Origin: Flavobacterium nitratireducens
GTDB taxonomy: Bacteria > Bacteroidota > Bacteroidia > Flavobacteriales > Flavobacteriaceae
NCBI RefSeq assembly: GCF_029625335.1
Contig: NZ_CP121111.1
Span: forward strand, 868,001 to 932,000
DNA length: 64,000 nucleotides
Direction of reading: 5' to 3'
Part shown: positions 8,706-18,057 of the stretch, one piece after another
How positions within the stretch are numbered: the stretch's first letter is position 1
Layout: every line of letters begins with the position of its first letter
Position numbers and translations under genes: made by a program
Notes under the pieces: generated by a model
Seen by the model: the letters and a program-made list of their open reading frames with translations, nothing else
Told to the model about the DNA's origin: nothing
Database searches by the model: none

Positions 8706-8770
8706 AACACTTAAATAGAAATAAAATTTAAAACAATTAAAACCCCAAAATAACTTAAAATATAGAAATC

Positions 8771-9283
8771 ATGAGAACTTTTAAATTAATCGCAACAGGA
8801 ATCATTTTATTCGCAGCAGCTTCTACTTCTCAAGCGCAAGTTTCAATTAATGTAAATGTAGGAGCACCTGCAGTTGTTGTAAGACCAGCATGGGTACCAC
8901 AGAACCATGTAAATGTAGATTTTTATTATTTACCTGATGTTCAAGCCTATTTTGATGTAAACGCCTCTTTATATGTTTACCTAAATAATGGTAATTGGTG
9001 CCGTTCAAGATATTTACCAGCACATTACAGAAACTACGATTTAGTTCATGCACGTCGAATTGCATTAAATGGTTACCATGGTAGCAGACCTTATACCTAC
9101 TATAACTACCATAATGAAAGATATGATAATCGTTACTACAAAAAAAAATATGTAGAAGGACGTTACTACAATGATAGAAGATACAATGATAGATATGCCG
9201 ATAATTTCAGAGGATATCGCGACAGAGACGATGACAGAGACGACGATCGCAGAGGAAACCACTACGGACACAGAAACAGATAA
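8771..9283 (+). CDS. Secreted protein with Arg/Asp-rich tail (170 aa), paralog of 7903-8358
   Basis: Signal peptide with cleavage near STSQAQ, then VSINVNVGAP, a DFYYLPDVQAYFDV segment and a HYRNYDLVHARRIALNGYHG segment. All of these align with the paralog at 7903. The C-terminal 50 residues are low-complexity and rich in Tyr, Arg and Asp (DRDDDRDDDRRG), unlike the His/Lys tail of the paralog. Such a tail is probably disordered. No function is assigned. It is a single gene with its own terminator at 9305 and a sigma-54-like site upstream, so the pair may share induction. Confidence 0.7.
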   Translation: MRTFKLIATGIILFAAASTSQAQVSINVNVGAPAVVVRPAWVPQNHVNVDFYYLPDVQAYFDVNASLYVYLNNGNWCRSRYLPAHYRNYDLVHARRIALNGYHGSRPYTYYNYHNERYDNRYYKKKYVEGRYYNDRRYNDRYADNFRGYRDRDDDRDDDRRGNHYGHRNR

Positions 9284-9304
9284 TGTATTAAATAATAAAA
9301 CAAC

Positions 9305-9340
9305 AAGCCATCTTAAGATAAAAATTAAGGTGGCTTTTTA
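9305..9340 (+). terminator. Rho-independent terminator
   Basis: A 12-base stem, AAGCCATCTTAA / TTAAGGTGGCTT with one G-T pair, is followed by TTT. It lies 21 bases after the stop of the secreted protein. Confidence 0.85.
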
Positions 9341-9498
9341 AATTAACACCTATCAAAATGAGGAGACATTTGATAATTTCTTAATAAAAATCATAAAAAA
9401 AAGATAAATTATTCTCATGAACAATCAAATGATTAGGTTTCTTAAATTAGAATCCCTTTATTTGGTGCATCTATTACAACTAAAGAACCATAAACAGT

Positions 9499-10497
9499 AT
9501 GAAATCCTACTCTATTGAAGAAATAAACGAAGTCTTACAAGGCGTAATTATTGGCAGCACTTCGCAAAAAATTATCGCAGCTGAACAGCTCGAAATAGCC
9601 AATGATTCGCAAATTTCTTTTATAGGCAACAAAAAATATGAAAAACTTTGGGATACATCTAAGGCTTGTGTAGCGGTTGTTAATGAGGACATCGCAATTG
9701 AGCCAGGTGAAAACAGAGCTTTTATCAAAGTAAAAAATGCCGACCTAGCAATGTCTCAAGTATTAGAACTTTTTGCACCACCAATGCCAGAATTTCACGT
9801 AGACATCCACCCAACAGCAGTAATCGATGGTTCTGCCGTTATTGGAAATGGAACTAAAATTGGCGCAGGATGTTACATAGGACCAAAAGTAACTATTGGT
9901 GAAAATAGTATTATATACCCAAACACAACCATTCTTGACGAATGCACCATCGGTAAAAATACCATAATATGGTCGGGTACCGTAGTTCGAGAACGTTGCC
10001 ACATAGGCAACCATTGTATTATTCATCCTAATGCTACTATCGGAGCTGATGGTTTTGGTTTTAGACCTTGTCCGGAAAGAGGTTTGGTAAAAATTCCACA
10101 AATAGGTAATGTAATTATTGGCAACCATGTCGAAATTGGCGCCAATAGCTGTATCGACAGAGGAAAATTCAGCTCTACAATTGTGGGTGATGGCTGCAAA
10201 ATTGATAATTTAGTGCAAATAGGTCACAACAGTAAACTGGGGAAATTTTGCATCATGGCTGGAAACAGTGGTCTTGCAGGATCTGTAACTTTAGGAAATG
10301 GTGTTATCATTGGCGGAAGTGCTTCGATAAAAGACCATACCACGATTGGTGATAGAGCAGTAATTGGTGCCGGATCCGGTGTTACTTGCGATATCCCTGC
10401 TGGAAAAACAATGTTAGGTTATCCTGCAGTTGAAGCTCGCGATGCCTTAAAACAATGGGCTATTTTAAAACGACTTGTAAACGATTCCAAGAAATAA
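9499..10497 (+). CDS. lpxD: UDP-3-O-acylglucosamine N-acyltransferase (332 aa)
   Basis: LpxD adds the N-linked hydroxy fatty acid to UDP-3-O-acylglucosamine, the third step of lipid A synthesis. The N-terminal uridine-binding domain covers about residues 1-95. A left-handed beta helix of hexapeptide repeats (IGAGCYIGPKVTIGENS and many more) covers about 100-310. The catalytic histidine region IGHNSKLGKFCIMAGNSG and the GADGFGF segment are present. The C-terminal helix is typical. Flavobacteria often carry more than one LpxD-like gene, so this could be the second copy. It stands alone, flanked by terminators. Confidence 0.88.
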   Translation: MKSYSIEEINEVLQGVIIGSTSQKIIAAEQLEIANDSQISFIGNKKYEKLWDTSKACVAVVNEDIAIEPGENRAFIKVKNADLAMSQVLELFAPPMPEFHVDIHPTAVIDGSAVIGNGTKIGAGCYIGPKVTIGENSIIYPNTTILDECTIGKNTIIWSGTVVRERCHIGNHCIIHPNATIGADGFGFRPCPERGLVKIPQIGNVIIGNHVEIGANSCIDRGKFSSTIVGDGCKIDNLVQIGHNSKLGKFCIMAGNSGLAGSVTLGNGVIIGGSASIKDHTTIGDRAVIGAGSGVTCDIPAGKTMLGYPAVEARDALKQWAILKRLVNDSKK

Positions 10498-10517
10498 TAT
10501 TAATTTTTTTATTTTTT

Positions 10518-10562
10518 CCGCAAATTTTCAAATTAAAACCTTGAGAGTTTGCGGTTATTTTT
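10518..10562 (+). terminator. Likely terminator after lpxD
   Basis: Arms CCGCAAA and TTTGCGG enclose a loop of about 22 bases and are followed by TTATTTTTTT. The loop is long, so the call is moderate. From about 10623, the stretch GTGTAAATCAGCTAAATCTG resembles the 'acagatttacacagattta' repeat near 47440. Confidence 0.5.
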
Positions 10563-10747
10563 TTCTACTTCTAACTCAAAAAATCTTACATAAAAAAAAG
10601 TGTTTTCAAAGTTTAATATCTTTCATCGGTGTAAATCAGCTAAATCTGTTTTATCTGTGATCCAAATAAAAAATATTTCTTTTTCCTGTAAAAATGGATT
10701 AATGGTTTTGTATTTTAGCTTTAAATTTTCCCAAACACAATTTCAAT

Positions 10748-12376
10748 ATGGATATCAACTTCAATAAAAACGAAGACCACAATAAACTTTTACTTTCTGA
10801 TTTAAAACAAAAATTCTCCAAAATTAAATTAGGTGGAGGTGAAAAACGAATTCAAAAATTGCACGCCGAAGGTAAAATGACAGCACGTGAACGTATTGAC
10901 TATTTGTTAGATGCGAATGCTGAAAGCATTGAAATTGGGGCGTTTGTTGGAGACGGAATGTACGCAGCACATGGCGGATGTCCTTCTGGAGGAGTTATCG
11001 TAAAAATGGGGTACATCAAAGGCAAACAATGTATTGTTGTGGCCAATGATGCCACAGTAAAAGCAGGTGCTTGGTTTCCTATTACGGCGAAGAAAAACCT
11101 TCGTGCACAGGAAATTGCTATGGAAAATAAAATTCCAATTATTTACTTGGTAGACAGTGCTGGAGTGTATTTACCAATGCAGGATGAAATTTTCCCTGAT
11201 AAAGAACATTTTGGTCGCATTTTTAGAAACAATGCTATCATGAGTAGTATGGGAATCACTCAAATCTCGGCTATTATGGGGAGCTGTGTGGCTGGTGGCG
11301 CTTATTTACCAATTATGAGCGATGAAGCGATTATTGTTGACAAAACCGCCAGCATATTTTTGGCAGGAAGTTATCTGGTTAAAGCCGCCATTGGTGAAAA
11401 CATTGATAATGAAACACTGGGTGGCGCAACTACACATTGTGAAATCTCCGGTGTGACCGACTACAAAGCCAAAGACGATAAAGACGCCTTAGACAAAATC
11501 AAAAATATTGTTGACAAAATAGGCGATTACGAAAAAGCAGGCTACAACCGAATAAAAGCCGTGAAACCGGCACTAGAATCTAAAGAAATTTACGGAATTC
11601 TACCCAAAGCACGTAGCGAACAATACGACATGAAGGAAATCATTCTTCGTTTGGTAGACAATTCAGAAATGGAAGAATACAAAGAAGGCTACGGACAAAC
11701 TATCATTACAGCCTATGCCCGTATTGACGGTTGGGCGGTGGGAATTGTAGCCAACCAACGTAAGGTAATTAAAACCAAAAAAGGCGAATTGCAATTTGGT
11801 GGTGTAATTTACTCTGATAGTGCCGATAAAGCTACCCGTTTTATAGCCAATTGCAATCAGAAAAAAATTCCTTTGGTGTTTCTTCAGGATGTTACTGGAT
11901 TCATGGTGGGTTCCAAATCAGAACAGGGTGGAATCATTAAAGACGGTGCCAAAATGGTGAACGCAGTAAGTAACTCCGTTGTACCTAAATTCACTGTGGT
12001 AATAGGTAATTCCTATGGAGCCGGAAACTATGCCATGTGCGGAAAAGCCTATGACCCTAGACTAATTGTAGCCTGGCCAAGTGCCGAATTAGCAGTAATG
12101 GGCGGAACTCAGGCAGCTAAAGTATTAGCACAAATTGAAGCTTCCTCGCTAAAAGCCAAAGGTGAAGCAGTAGATGAAGTCAAAGAAGCCGAATTGTTTG
12201 CCAAAATAAAAGCAAGATACGACGAACAAGTTTCGCCTTATTACGCCGCTTCCCGACTATGGACCGATGCCATTATTGATCCACTGGAAACCCGAAACTG
12301 GATTTCAATGGGAATCGAAGCAGCTAACCATGCTCCTATTGAAAAACCATTCAATTTAGGGGTAATACAAGTATAA
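10748..12376 (+). CDS. Acyl-CoA carboxylase, carboxyltransferase beta subunit (542 aa)
   Basis: A two-domain carboxyltransferase of the crotonase fold. It moves the carboxyl group from carboxybiotin to an acyl-CoA. N-terminal features include GGGEKRIQKLHAEGKMTARER and oxyanion-hole glycines around GSCVAGGAYLP. The C-terminal half has the second glycine pair, GNSYGAGNYAMCG. Sequence style and length fit the propionyl-CoA / methylcrotonyl-CoA carboxylase beta chain. No biotin carboxylase or biotin carrier gene is next to it, so substrate and partner are uncertain. The frame is intact. Confidence 0.85.
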   Translation: MDINFNKNEDHNKLLLSDLKQKFSKIKLGGGEKRIQKLHAEGKMTARERIDYLLDANAESIEIGAFVGDGMYAAHGGCPSGGVIVKMGYIKGKQCIVVANDATVKAGAWFPITAKKNLRAQEIAMENKIPIIYLVDSAGVYLPMQDEIFPDKEHFGRIFRNNAIMSSMGITQISAIMGSCVAGGAYLPIMSDEAIIVDKTASIFLAGSYLVKAAIGENIDNETLGGATTHCEISGVTDYKAKDDKDALDKIKNIVDKIGDYEKAGYNRIKAVKPALESKEIYGILPKARSEQYDMKEIILRLVDNSEMEEYKEGYGQTIITAYARIDGWAVGIVANQRKVIKTKKGELQFGGVIYSDSADKATRFIANCNQKKIPLVFLQDVTGFMVGSKSEQGGIIKDGAKMVNAVSNSVVPKFTVVIGNSYGAGNYAMCGKAYDPRLIVAWPSAELAVMGGTQAAKVLAQIEASSLKAKGEAVDEVKEAELFAKIKARYDEQVSPYYAASRLWTDAIIDPLETRNWISMGIEAANHAPIEKPFNLGVIQV

Positions 12377-12469
12377 AAATAAAAGAAGCCCTTTTTCTTC
12401 GTAAAATAAAGCTCCGAATTCATCAATATAAAAAAAACATTCGTGAATTCGTGGCTAAAACCACAAAAA

Positions 12470-12985
12470 ATGAATTACCAATTTAGAAAAGCTAAACTTA
12501 CTGAAATTCCTCAAATCTGGACTATTTTACAAAAGGCCATTCAACGCCGAAAAGAAGATGGCAGCAACCAATGGCAGGATGGTTACCCTAACCCTGAAGT
12601 AATTCAAAAGGACATTGAAAAAGAGGCCGGATTTGTATTGACTTATGAGGAGCAAATTATAGGTTATACCGCTGTTCTAATTAATGATGAACCGGAATAC
12701 GCTAATATTATTGGTCAATGGTTAAGCAATGAAGACTTTGTAGTGTTCCATCGTGTGGCGATTGCCGAAGAATATCTTGGTAAAGGTTTGTCTAAAATCA
12801 TCCTGAATTTCATAGAAGCATTTGCCTTGAGCAATCACATCTACAGCATCAAAGCCGATACTAATTTTGACAATTTTGCTATGCTACGCATTTTCGAAAA
12901 ACTGGGGTATCACTATTGTGGCGAAGTCTATTTTAGAGGTAGCGCCCGAAAAGCTTTCGAAAAAGTGCTGGAGAAAAAGAAATGA
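12470..12985 (+). CDS. GNAT family N-acetyltransferase (171 aa)
   Basis: A GNAT-fold acetyltransferase. The acetyl-CoA-binding segment is in VAIAEEYLGKGLSKIIL, and the following LRIFEKLGYHYCGEV is a common family ending. The substrate is unknown. I chose the ATG at 12470 (MNYQFRKAK), because the upstream in-frame ATG at 12443 adds residues unlike this family. The stop overlaps an ATG at 12982, giving a possible coupling with the next gene. Confidence 0.8.
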   Translation: MNYQFRKAKLTEIPQIWTILQKAIQRRKEDGSNQWQDGYPNPEVIQKDIEKEAGFVLTYEEQIIGYTAVLINDEPEYANIIGQWLSNEDFVVFHRVAIAEEYLGKGLSKIILNFIEAFALSNHIYSIKADTNFDNFAMLRIFEKLGYHYCGEVYFRGSARKAFEKVLEKKK

Positions 12986-13068
12986 TTGAAAACCTATTCT
13001 CTCAATTTAATTTCAGAACTTTAGCATTCTTATCTATATTCTTTTCATTCACATCAAAAAAGACAGCT

Positions 13069-13530
13069 ATGGCAGATGAAATTATAGCAACAACAGCCGA
13101 TTCTGAAATTGTCAATTCCCGAATTTTTAATTTTCCAAGAACACTTCTTTTTCGGGCTTGGTCAGAATCGGAACATCTCAGAAATTGGTGGGGACCGGCA
13201 GGTTTCACCAACACATTCAATGAATTTGATTTTAGAGTAGGTGGCAAATGGAGTTTTATCATGCATGGTCCTGACAAGGGAAATTATGCCAATGAATGTG
13301 AATTTATAAAAATTGAAGTCCCTATCCTAATTGCTTGGAAACGCCATTCGAAACCTATTTTTCAAATTTTGGCAACATTTGAAGAAATCACTCCTGAACA
13401 AACCCTATTGGTTTTTAAAATGCTTTTCCATACCGTTGAAGAATGTCAAAAATTAAAGCCTTTTGTTGTAGATAAAAACGAAGAAAACTTCGACCGATTA
13501 GAAAAAGAATTAGCTAAAATGACTCAATAA
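13069..13530 (+). CDS. SRPBCC / AHSA1-type domain protein (153 aa)
   Basis: Matches the Activator-of-Hsp90-ATPase-1-like (SRPBCC) family: the early FPRTLLFRAWSESEHLRNWWGP segment, then FRVGGKWSFIMHGPDG-like text and the late TVEECQKL. These small proteins form a deep ligand pocket; many act in stress response or are of unknown function. The frame is open upstream to an ATG at 12982 that overlaps the GNAT stop. That would add 29 hydrophobic residues with a poor signal-peptide shape, so I prefer the ATG at 13069. Confidence 0.75.
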   Translation: MADEIIATTADSEIVNSRIFNFPRTLLFRAWSESEHLRNWWGPAGFTNTFNEFDFRVGGKWSFIMHGPDKGNYANECEFIKIEVPILIAWKRHSKPIFQILATFEEITPEQTLLVFKMLFHTVEECQKLKPFVVDKNEENFDRLEKELAKMTQ

Positions 13531-13653
13531 AATCATTTTTAACAGTAAAAAATTTCCTTTTTATAGACCATCTGATTAATTTTTTATATTTTTAAAAGTT
13601 AACTCCCAAAAGGAGCATTCCCTCCTATTTTTAATCTTAAATACGAAATTGGC

Positions 13654-14550
13654 ATGGAAATACAAGATTTGGAAACCATCTCCATCACCAATAAAATGGT
13701 TCAAAAGGTATTTGGCTCCGAAATAACTGTTTTGGAAGATATCCTTTCGATAGAAGAACCACTCGAAATTCGTTTGAAATATATTCAGGACAACGAAGTT
13801 TACAATCAAACTATTTCGGTGACCATGCGCACTCCGGGAAATGATGTGGAACTCGCCCTTGGCTTTTTATTTACTGAAGGCATTATCTCTTCCTACGAAG
13901 CCATTCAGGAAGTGAATCATTTAGAAAAAAACTGTGCTTTACAAAAAAAGAATAGCATCCAAGTGGTTTTAAACGATGGTTTTACGCCACATTTATTACA
14001 ATCCGACCGAAATTTCTACACCACTTCGAGTTGTGGGGTTTGCGGAAAAAGTTCCATCGAATCCATAAAAACGGTGAGTCCATTTAAGAGTTCTAACAAA
14101 CCTAAATTTGATATTTCGGCTTCGGTTTTATACCAGTTGCCACAAAAACTGAGAGCTGCCCAAAGTGATTTTGCTAACACGGGTGGTATTCACGCTTCGG
14201 GATTATTTTCGAAGGAAGGTGAATTATTACTTTTACAAGAAGATGTAGGACGACACAACGCCTTGGACAAATTAATTGGTCAAGCTTTCGCAAAAGGGCT
14301 ACTGCCTTTACACCAACATATTTTATTATTAAGCGGAAGAATTAGTTTCGAACTGGTGCAAAAAGCCGCTATGGCAGGCATTTCCATTGTGGTTGCTATC
14401 GGCGCACCTTCGAGTTTAGCAGTAGAATTAGCTCAAGAATTTGGCATGACCTTAATTGGTTTTCTCAACGAAAATCGATTCAACATCTACCATTCTGCAA
14501 CAACAATTACCTTATTAACAGAAAAAGAGCAGACTCTGATTCCAAATTAA
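13654..14550 (+). CDS. fdhD: Formate dehydrogenase accessory sulfurtransferase FdhD (298 aa)
   Basis: FdhD takes sulfur from a cysteine desulfurase and delivers it to the molybdenum cofactor of formate-dehydrogenase-type enzymes. The redox cysteines are in TTSSCGVCGKSS. The segments EGII, ASGLF and DVGRHNALDKLIG are conserved in the family. It lies 10 bases before the molybdopterin oxidoreductase, its expected client, so the two form an operon. Because the client is frameshifted here, the intact fdhD supports the idea that the pair is still used and the break is an error. Confidence 0.92.
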   Translation: MEIQDLETISITNKMVQKVFGSEITVLEDILSIEEPLEIRLKYIQDNEVYNQTISVTMRTPGNDVELALGFLFTEGIISSYEAIQEVNHLEKNCALQKKNSIQVVLNDGFTPHLLQSDRNFYTTSSCGVCGKSSIESIKTVSPFKSSNKPKFDISASVLYQLPQKLRAAQSDFANTGGIHASGLFSKEGELLLLQEDVGRHNALDKLIGQAFAKGLLPLHQHILLLSGRISFELVQKAAMAGISIVVAIGAPSSLAVELAQEFGMTLIGFLNENRFNIYHSATTITLLTEKEQTLIPN

Positions 14551-14560
14551 AGCGACTATC

Positions 14561-16902
14561 ATGACAGAAGATAAAAATCCAAAAGAACCGAATGCTGAAA
14601 ATCCCTATCAGACTTTAGATTTAAAGCAAACTAAAATAAAAGATTGGGCAGCCGGTATGTCGGGTGTAAAAGCGGCATTTAGCGATTTGATTGAAGAAAA
14701 AACGCTTGTCAGAGGTACTAAAGCTTTGTTCAAAATGAATCAGGCAGGAGGTTTTGATTGTCCGAGTTGTGCTTGGCCCGATCCAGATGACGACCGCTCA
14801 CCTCTTGGCGAATATTGCGAAAACGGCGTCAAAGCCTTAGCCGAAGAAGCCACTACCAAAAAAATTACCGCTGATTTTTTCAAAGAAAATTCGGTTTATG
14901 CTCTTTCACAACTCAGCGATTATGAAATTGGCAAAAAAGGCCGATTGACCGAACCGATGTATTTACCCAAAAACGGAACGCATTACGAGCCGATTTCTTG
15001 GGATGCTGCTTTTGAAAAAATTGGAAAAACACTAAACGAATTGGATTCACCTAACGAAGCTGTTTTTTATACTTCGGGAAGAACCAGTAACGAAGCTTCA
15101 TTTTTATACCAACTTTTTGCAAAGGAATTTGGAACCAACAACATGCCCGATTGCTCTAATATGTGTCACGAAACTTCAGGAGCCGCTTTACGTCCAACAA
15201 TCGGAATCGGAAAAGGAACCGTAAAACTGGATGATTTTTATGACACCGATTTGATTATCATTATCGGACAAAATCCTGGTACGAATGCGCCCCGAATGCT
15301 GAGTGCATTAGAAAAAGGTAAAAAAAACGGTGCCAAAATCATTGCAATCAATCCGTTGCCTGAAGCTGGTTTGATGGGATTCAAAAATCCGCAAGAAGTA
15401 AAAGGCGTTATTGGCAGTCCTATAAAACTTGCCGATTTATACCTTCCTGTAAAAATCAATGGTGATATGGCTTTGCTTAAAGCAATAGAAATTTTGCTAT
15501 TGGAAACCGAAAAAAAAACCCGGGTAAGGTATTCAACCATGATTTCATTAAAGAAAAAACTACGGGTTACGAAACCTACATAAAACAATTTGCCAACTAT
15601 AATTTTGACGAACTAGCCGCACAATCAGGGGTTGCGAAAGAAGCTATTCAACAAGCCGCAGAGATGATGGCCTTTAAAAACCGTATCATTGTTTGCTGGG
15701 GAATGGGATTGACTCAACAACCCAATGGCGTAGATATGATTCGGGAAATTCTCAATATTTTACTTCTAAAAGGAAGTATTGGAAAACCCGGTGCTGGTGT
15801 TTGTCCGGTACGTGGTCACAGTAACGTACAGGGAAACCGTACCATGCTAATTGACGAAAAACCCACTAAGGAACAACTGGATCGTTTGCAAAATTATTTT
15901 GGTTTTAATCCACCAAGAGAAAAAGGTTACGATGTAGTTCACGCCATCAAAGCCATGCATGAAGAAAAAGCCAAAGTGCTATTTTGTATGGGAGGTAATT
16001 TTCTATCGGCTACACCGGATACGACTTTTACAGCTAATGCGATGAAAAAATTGAAGTTGACAGTAAATGTTTCTACAAAACTGAACCGTACGCATTTAAT
16101 TCATGGAAAAGAATCACTGATACTCCCAACCTTATCCCGAAGTGATATGGATATTGTTAATGGCGAACTCCAAATCGTTACTACCGAAAATTCTATGGGA
16201 GTGGTTCAGGATTCAAAGGGGATTTTGAAACCCGTTTCGGAACATCTTATCAATGAAACACAGATTGTTTGCCGTATGGCGATGGCAACCTTGGGCGATA
16301 AATCAGTTGTGGACTGGCAAAAATACGCCAATAGTTATGATGCGGTGCGCTATGCTATTGAACAATGCATTCCGGGATTTGAAAACTACAATGTGAGAGT
16401 GCGTCAAAAAGGAGGATTTTATTTACCTAATGCTGCCAGAGATGGAAAATTCATTACAAAGCAATTTGGCGACCGTGCTCCTTTTACCCTCACAACTGTT
16501 CCCGAAAACAAACTGGAAGCCGATGAATACATGATGGCTACCACCCGCACCCACGATCAATTTAACACTACTATTTACGGACTCGATGACCGCTACAGAG
16601 GAATTAAAAACGAACGCCGTGTGGTTTTCATGAACCCAAAAGACATTGAAAAAGCAGGATTCAAAAACGGCCACAAAGTCGATTTATTTAATTATGACGA
16701 TGGAATCGAGCGTATTGCGCCTTTATTTATCATTGTGTCCTACCCTATCCCTGAAAAAAATACCGTTACCTATTTCCCAGAAACCAATGTTTTAGTTTCT
16801 GTAAATAATGTGGTAAAAGAAAGCAATATGCCAGCTTCTAAATATGTCAAAATCAAAATCAAAAAACACGATCCTTCTATTTATGAGAGAATTATAAACT
16901 AA
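14561..16902 (+). pseudogene. FdhF/YdeP-type molybdopterin oxidoreductase, broken by a one-base frameshift
   Basis: Two frames join to one protein of about 780 residues. The first (14561-15583) has the family start GFDCPSCAWPDPDDD and the cofactor segments YTSGRTSNEASFLYQL and IIIGQNPGTNAPRML. The second continues with GMGLTQQPNGVDMIREI, GKPGAGVCPVRGHSNVQG and the C-terminal TTRTHDQFNTT. Adding one A to the A9 run at 15510-15518 gives EKKNPGKVFNHDF and restores the frame. Family members (FdhF-like alpha subunit, TIGR01701 type) oxidise formate or related substrates; the substrate here is unknown. It follows fdhD directly. Confidence 0.85.
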
Positions 16903-16907
16903 TAAAC

Positions 16908-17213
16908 ATGAACATTCGACTATTTTTTAAGCTAATAATAATTCAATCTATACTAATGGTTGGTGGACTTTTTGGCCTTATCCTTTTCTGGTTTTTATAT
17001 TTTGGTTCTGGAGCCGGAGCAAGCTCCAATAAGGCAATAATGACACTAAATGCTATGTTGGCAATTTTAGTGTTATTACCGTTACTTTTTGGTGTTTTCA
17101 AATACAAGAACTCAGATGAAAAGAAAAAGAAAATTAGCTATTTATTTGCTGGTTTATTTGTCACAATTGTAAGTGGAATATACTTTTATCTGACTGATAA
17201 TTATATATCTTAA
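16908..17213 (+). CDS. Small membrane protein (101 aa), function unknown
   Basis: Three predicted transmembrane helices at about residues 7-32, 43-63 and 77-95, joined by short loops with KYKNSDEKKKK near the third. No family recognised. It starts 5 bases after the oxidoreductase stop, so it is probably on the same transcript. The position suggests, but does not prove, a link to the oxidoreductase. Confidence 0.6.
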   Translation: MNIRLFFKLIIIQSILMVGGLFGLILFWFLYFGSGAGASSNKAIMTLNAMLAILVLLPLLFGVFKYKNSDEKKKKISYLFAGLFVTIVSGIYFYLTDNYIS

Positions 17214-17265
17214 TATAAACTTAAAAGAAACCTTTCTGGATTTTCATCTAAAAACATGTTCCAAA

Positions 17266-17733
17266 ATGGAAGAAAAAAGCGAAAAATTATTAGTCCGATA
17301 TTATAGTGATGTTCTTGAAGAAATCGTTGTTGAAACTCTTTGGGCAGAAATAATTGAACAGGAAAAAGGACTTTACAAAATTGACAATATTCCATTTTAC
17401 GGTCCTGAATTTTCTTGTGGTGATATTGTTTTCGCAGAATATGATAAAGATGAAGAAAGAATTACGTTTAGAAGAGTTGTTGAGTATTCCGGAAATTCAA
17501 CTATCCAAATTATTTTATTAGACGAAAAAACTGATATCGAAAATTTAAGAAATGAATTTAAAAATATTGGCTGTGAAAGTGAAGGAACCGGAAGTAATTA
17601 TTTTGTTATGGAAGTCCTTTACGAATTAAATTACTTACCAATATTTAAAAAGCTTAAAGAACTCGAAAAAGCGGAGATAATAAGCTTTGCAGAACCTAAT
17701 ATTTCAAATAAACATTTATCAGAAAAAGAATAA
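17266..17733 (+). CDS. DUF4265 domain protein (155 aa)
   Basis: A soluble acidic protein that matches the DUF4265 pattern: an early ETLWAEII segment, then YKIDNIPFYGPEFSCGDIVFAEYDKDE, and later EYSGNSTI. The family is found singly in many bacteria and has no assigned reaction. It lies 52 bases after the small membrane protein, on the same strand. A repeat-rich spacer follows. Confidence 0.7.
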   Translation: MEEKSEKLLVRYYSDVLEEIVVETLWAEIIEQEKGLYKIDNIPFYGPEFSCGDIVFAEYDKDEERITFRRVVEYSGNSTIQIILLDEKTDIENLRNEFKNIGCESEGTGSNYFVMEVLYELNYLPIFKKLKELEKAEIISFAEPNISNKHLSEKE

Positions 17734-17775
17734 TAGTTCGTTAGTACTAATAACTCTAAATAAACAAATAATTAA

Positions 17776-18001
17776 ATGAGATTCCTCCTTCGTAGGAATG
17801 ACAAGATTGAGAACTTTGATTGTAAAAAAAATAACTTAATTAATTTTTACTTTAAGCTTTATCCGTGTAGTTTGTCAATCCGACGAAGGAGGACACAAGC
17901 GATAGCGAATTGGCGAAGCAATCTCATCAAGTTGAGTTGAGTCTTGATAGCAGATTTTAATTCTAGATGAGATTGCTTCGTTCCTCGCAATGACAGGATT
18001 G
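17776..18001. repeat. Interspersed 'gagattgcttcg...caatgacag' repeat, three parts, partly inverted
   Basis: The stretch holds GAGATTCCTCCTTCGTAGGA at 17779-17798, the reverse form from about 17872 and again at 17913-17927 (GCGAAGCAATCTCAT), and the forward form ATGAGATTGCTTCGTTCCTC at 17967-17986. The last two are inverted copies about 40 bases apart. A related copy lies at 54788-54818. Non-coding. Confidence 0.75.
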
Positions 18002-18057
18002 TGGTTAATTTTAAAAGCTCCTCATTAACGGATTCAAAAAAAGCTAACCTTTCGGTT

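Noticed and set aside
14561..16902. Programmed frameshift in the oxidoreductase
   Set aside because: An A9 run could slip, but this family is not known for programmed shifts, and other unrelated genes here show the same kind of break.
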